NCBI GenBank assembly: GCA_000969725.1 | Contig: JXSR01S011514.1 | Reading direction: 5' to 3' (one strand) | DNA: 35,758 nt | Origin: Ophiothrix spiculata | Lineage: Eukaryota; Echinodermata; Ophiuroidea; Amphilepidida; Ophiotrichidae | Shown here: one piece after another, positions 32,126 to 35,758 of the stretch | How the letters are laid out: each line of letters opens with the position of its first letter | How positions within the stretch are numbered: position 1 is the stretch's first letter | Program-made: the position numbers and the translations under genes | Notes under the pieces: model-generated | What the model saw: the letters and a program-made list of their open reading frames with translations, nothing else | Told to the model about the DNA's origin: nothing | Databases searched by the model: none

Positions 32126-33159
32126 AAAGTGTTAGAAATGAAGTGATGAAACCTGTGATTATAGTGTACACAAACACAAACTAAAAAATATAAGGGAGGT
32201 GACGAGACATGTCAACATTTTCACAAAAGAATATCAATTGCACAATGTCTGTACTTCTGAATATATAACTTTGAATCAATGATAGTCGTGCAAACTTTAA
32301 AAATACAGGATAGTATTGTTTAATCTTCTTCCAAGACCCACACCCAATGCACAGACTCTCAAAAATAGAGCAATCGGTTGCCATTCAGAACCAACAAACA
32401 AAATTCGCAGACGTCTCCATCGAATCTTGAAACAAACAATTCACACAGACGTCTCTATCCATCGAATCTTTCAAGAAAAACCACCCCACTTGTTATCCTA
32501 TCTTCTTCAAACGATAGCTTCATTCCAACTTTCAGTATCTAAACAAAAATAAGCACACATAAGAGTAACCAGATCTACCCGACCCAAAGTTGGACTGCGC
32601 TTGGACAATACGTGTCTTTGATGGCGCTGTGCTAATAGCGGTGTCCTTGATGCTAACCCTATCATGCATGTGCACACATCCCATTTATTCACATAGATTC
32701 TTTTCTAACAATTACTTCAAATTGTTTTATTCAATCTCACACTTTTTCAAACACACTATTTTTCCGGGGCCCCTTTTTCAGTGTCTAAAATATTATTCAG
32801 TCCTGAAAATTTCTACTTATGCATGCCTGAAAATATGAAATCAGAACACTCATTATACAGTGAGGTGTTTTTAACAGTCTTCAAAAATGTGTTGTTTAAA
32901 GATATTCAGCTTTTTGGGAATGGGTTTCATACCTTTATGATATTTCAAAAGAAAATTGTCCAGAAATGCCAAAAATAGCCAATCTCCCTCTCTGCAAGTG
33001 AGTTTTTAGCTTTTTTTTGTCTTTCTACTAGTACTTTTTGGGATAACAAAAAAGCGAGAAAACCTAAACAAAATTAGAAACTGTGAGGCTTTAACATGTT
33101 GAATGTATCTAAATCTTTATAACCTATTATTTTATGACTATTTAGGCCTATACTATTGT
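32126..33159. other. Non-coding stretch with a short duplication
   Basis: CAGACGTCTCCATCGAATCTT at 32408 is echoed by CAGACGTCT and ATCCATCGAATCTT from 32445, a 37 bp-spaced duplication. Frames of up to 82 codons are not recognised. A TAGGCCTA palindrome lies at 33143-33150. Confidence 0.45.
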
Positions 33160-33294
33160 CAGGGATGCCACCCAACGCTAATCAAATAGTTTGAAAATGT
33201 TCTAAAAATCCTGAACTTTTAAAGTTCTTCTGTACGGCGAAAGATTGACAACAAAATACAAATTCAGACAAAAATCTAAAAAGTGGCATCCCTG
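33160..33294. mobile_element. Small MITE with perfect 12 bp inverted ends
   Basis: CAGGGATGCCAC at 33160-33171 is perfectly complementary to GTGGCATCCCTG at 33283-33294. The 135 bp unit is AT-rich inside. The CAGGGATG start is of hAT type, but no 8 bp duplication is visible in the flanks, so the superfamily is uncertain. Confidence 0.7.
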
Positions 33295-33342
33295 ATAATT
33301 AAAAGGCGAATAAACGATAAAATAAACCTGTAGTTGGAATAA

Positions 33343-33786
33343 TATGTGACCCGTCATATCAAAAGGTACCTTAAGGTCGGCATAGTAAATTACGAGATAC
33401 GAGCCATTGAAGCTGAGCATAGTCAAAAATCACGTCCTAGTTCGAATTTCTAATTTCAACAGAAACGTTACCTTTGAAGTGTATATCATATTAATCAGGT
33501 TCCAACATTCAAAACATCAGACAAATGTTTTAAAAACCGAGATAAAAATCCTTTCTCCATTCAAGTTTTACCAGTACAGAAACTTTAAACTCGATTTTCT
33601 CAGAACTATAGTTTTCTGAATCAGCCCGACCTTTTACCAAATTGGATGTAACTTTGCAATCGAACATCCAATAACCAAAAGCAAGATGTCATTTTAAAGC
33701 TTAAAATATAATCTTTCGGATGAGACCAAAAAATCAAATTTCATTTTGGGACCCTTAAGGTACCTTTCGATATGATGGGTCACATA
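33343..33786. mobile_element. TA-flanked MITE with 36 bp inverted ends
   Basis: The element (33345-33784) starts TGTGACCCGTCATATCAAAA then GGTACCTTAAGG. It ends with the reverse complement of TGTGACCCATCATATCGAAA then GGTACCTTAAGG. TA lies just outside each end. Only three or so mismatches occur in the arms, so the insertion is not very old. The TA duplication points to a Tc1/mariner-type mobiliser. A 70-codon frame inside is not recognised. Confidence 0.85.
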
Positions 33787-33969
33787 TTACTGAGCTTCCG
33801 AGTTTAAAGATAAAACTCTTCTTATCAGCATGCTGCAATGCAACTAAAAAATGTACCTTCATCAAGTTTTCCTATGAAACTCAAACTTATTACTAAACTC
33901 AAACTAATTGGTAATTGCAAAAATAAATGCTGCCAATGTAGGAAGGGTGGTGCACAGACATACAACTTG

Positions 33970-34331
33970 CCCCGGGGAGGGGTACTCAAATTTGGTTTGG
34001 ATAGGGACGTGCCTCTGGGAAAATTGAAAAGCCACCCATCCAAATACCAGTTTTCAAGAAAAAGAAACCACCCATATACCAAATCTCCCACATTCTGAGT
34101 CAAATTTTAATCAAAAACCACCTTTTTCTGCCCAAATTTGCACTATTTTGCAAGCAAAATTAACTGAAGGTTTGAGAAGAATTTTAGGAAATTTTGAAAA
34201 ATGAACCCATCAAAATACCACATTTTGCAAAGAAAAATGACCGCTTATAATACCAGAGAGCCTGATTTTGCTACCCGAATTTGCGGCACGTTCCCATACC
34301 CCTTTTTGTACTAAGTACCCCCCCCCCCGGG
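33970..34331 (-). mobile_element. CCCGGG-ended MITE family, copy 4
   Basis: In reverse orientation to copies 2 and 3, it starts CCCCGGGGAGGGGTACTCAA followed by ATTTGGTTTGG and ACGTGCCTCTGGGA. It ends GCGGCACGTTCCC, ATACCCCTTTTTGTACTAAG, TACCC and a long C run with GGG. It matches copy 3 phrase by phrase in reverse complement. An 86- and a 92-codon frame cover it on opposite strands, neither recognised. The flanks show no clear duplication. Confidence 0.85.
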
Positions 34332-34600
34332 CAGCTAGCTAGGACTCCAATGCTTTATCTATCAATCTCAAGTTCAGGCTTCCAATTAGAGGACAACGTC
34401 AAATCCCAAGTTTTCTTATCATACCGAATATGTTTAGAAATTAAATAGAAAAGGTATAAAAAGCCATTTCTCAATTAATTGATTTCCCTGTGCTAATAGT
34501 ACAAGCAAATTTATGAGAAAAGGTCAATATCACACTCCTATAAAGCTTTGACAATTATCGCTATTCTTCGTCAAACGTCTGTAAACAACGGGTGATATTA
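34332..34600. other. AT-rich non-coding stretch
   Basis: Nothing recognised. Confidence 0.4.
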
Positions 34601-34606
34601 TTTTCT

Positions 34607-34775
34607 GGCCTATTCACACCATTGTGGATTGTCACCAGGTATGACAATGAGTGGTAAACGCACCCGGGGTGGGGGCACTTATTATGGACCTATTCACACC
34701 ATTGTGAAGTAAACTTACCCGGGGGAAGGGGCACTTATTGTTAGCCTATTCACACCTTTGTGGATTGTCACTGGT
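34607..34775 (+). repeat. Three-copy repeat around CCTATTCACACC
   Basis: CCTATTCACACCATTGTG occurs near 34609 and 34689, and CCTATTCACACCTTTGTG near 34744. The first two units carry CACCCGGGGTGGGGGCACTT or TACCCGGGGGAAGGGGCACTT before the next unit, and units one and three continue GATTGTCAC. The G-rich part resembles the element near 20503. Confidence 0.7.
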
Positions 34776-34921
34776 CTATGGAACTGATTTTTTCCTAAAT
34801 TGCGGACTCAGGAACTTCCCTTTTCCCCAAAAAAAATATAACTATTTGAACTGAAATTCACTCAAAATTAAGTTGAAAGCTTAATAAAACACACTTTTGG
34901 GTCATTTTCTTTGAAAATGGG

Positions 34922-35141
34922 CATATGCGTAGCCAGGATTGCGTACCCCGGGGTGCGCAAAAAAAAAAAACTAGTCCAAAACGGCGACGGATCCAGGGGT
35001 CACAGGGGTACCTGCCTGTATTGGACGGGTCGCCAAATGAATTATTAGCAGTAATTAGGACTACTGCATCCTTTTTTCATTGTTTTCCTGTTGTTTTTAC
35101 GTTTCATTTTTTCCTTCCGCACCCCCCTGACTACGCCAATG
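34922..35141. mobile_element. hAT-like MITE remnant
   Basis: The left end CATATGCGTAGCCAGGATT and the right end, reverse complement CATTGGCGTAGTCAGGGG, form inverted repeats around (T/G)GCGTAG(C/T)CAGG. The sequence recalls the common hAT terminus CAGTGGCGTAGCCAGG. It is worn: the first bases differ on both sides and no 8 bp duplication was found. An 85-codon frame that reads through it is not a transposase. Confidence 0.6.
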
Positions 35142-35650
35142 ATGGGGGATGTGTCTTCGGAACTTTAGTAATCTTGAAATGAGCATCTGGGGGAGCGGAA
35201 GAGGAGGCTTGAAAAGGAGGTCTTGAGGGTGGCATATACCTTCCGTCAATGTAAGTGACCCCTTCCCTCTTGAAATAATGAAATGTACTAGTGTCCGATC
35301 CATGCACTAATTCCCACTTTGGACTTGTATATTTTATCTTTGTTTACCCATATCATAGAGATTCAATAGTGTGAAATTACGACACCTTGGTATGACACAG
35401 CTGCCGAAAAGTGGAATCGATGACAAGCGTTGTGATCTTCAAACAAATCACTTAGCATTTTCTTGTTCTCTCAAGGTCGATAGGGTATTTAATATCAAGT
35501 TCAATATTAAGGATTATGCAAAATAGTGACCGAATAATAAGCCAATGTACCAAATTTTGGACAGATAACTTTTCAATAATTTCAAAAGTGCTAGGATATT
35601 ACAATGCTTGTACTTATATGAAGGGGACCATTATAATTTATATGGATCCA
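35142..35650. other. Non-coding stretch, nothing recognised
   Basis: AT-rich after 35320. Short frames only. Confidence 0.4.
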
Positions 35651-35654
35651 ACAT

Positions 35655-35758
35655 GCGGTACCGTAAACCGGGGTGACTTTGAACGCCGGGGTGACTTTGA
35701 ACACTTTGAGATGGTCAAATTAATCAGCCATTATCTCACTTATCCTTGAAGATATAAT
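35655..35758 (+). mobile_element. Possible left end of an element cut by the window edge
   Basis: GCGGTACCGTAAACCGGGGT is followed by two direct copies of CCGGGGTGACTTTGAAC at 35668 and 35686, 18 bases apart. Close repeated motifs after a small palindrome (CGGTACCG) look like subterminal transposase-binding repeats. The partner end would lie beyond the window, so this remains unproved. Confidence 0.35.

Noticed and set aside
33825-34103. Overlapping 86- and 92-codon frames on opposite strands
   Set aside because: Most of both frames lies inside the fourth CCCGGG-ended MITE copy. Similar peptides would appear wherever the element sits.

Overview
This is AT-rich draft-assembly DNA from an animal, most likely an invertebrate. 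It has no recognisable protein-coding gene, rRNA or functional tRNA. No open frame exceeds about 145 codons, and the longest one lies inside a DNA palindrome. The mix of tRNA-derived SINEs, many small inverted-repeat elements, and an over-represented palindromic 8-mer (TAGGCCTA) would fit an invertebrate deuterostome such as an echinoderm or hemichordate. That is an impression, not a proof. The window is best read as intergenic or deep intronic sequence packed with non-autonomous transposons.

Layout. 1-5 kb: a divergent copy of a CCCGGG-ended element (719-1092), a probable Tc1/mariner-type end with repeated GTCACAAACGTTACC motifs (1779-2224), a 26-27 bp tandem array (2453-2580), and an inverted-repeat element (3885-4701) enclosing a smaller one with a telomere-like core (4144-4321). 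5-8 kb: a tRNA-derived SINE (5362-5565), a hAT-like MITE with an imperfect 8 bp target duplication (5695-5932), a hairpin, a polypyrimidine tract and a two-copy tandem repeat. 10-11.3 kb: a second CCCGGG-ended element with clear target duplication, inserted in a possible decayed coding stretch. 13-18.8 kb: three-copy tandem repeats, a possible core promoter or solo LTR, two Harbinger-like MITEs, a TA-flanked MITE with nested GGATAC palindromes, and a third CCCGGG-ended copy. 20.3-24.3 kb: a 1.94 kb near-identical duplication lying exactly on either side of a 50-N gap, almost certainly unmerged contig ends. 24.6-30.2 kb: a second SINE, a foldback element, a 723 bp TTAA-flanked near-perfect palindrome and a three-copy tandem repeat. 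31-35.7 kb: a tRNA-like composite split by a hAT-like MITE, further MITEs, a fourth CCCGGG-ended copy and the start of another element at the window edge.

There are no genes to link into a pathway. The value of the window is as a sample of small transposon families, several with readable termini and target duplications, and as a clear assembly error. I found no convincing new functional system. The best leads are the 723 bp palindrome, the four-copy CCCGGG-ended family, and the telomere-like core inside a MITE.
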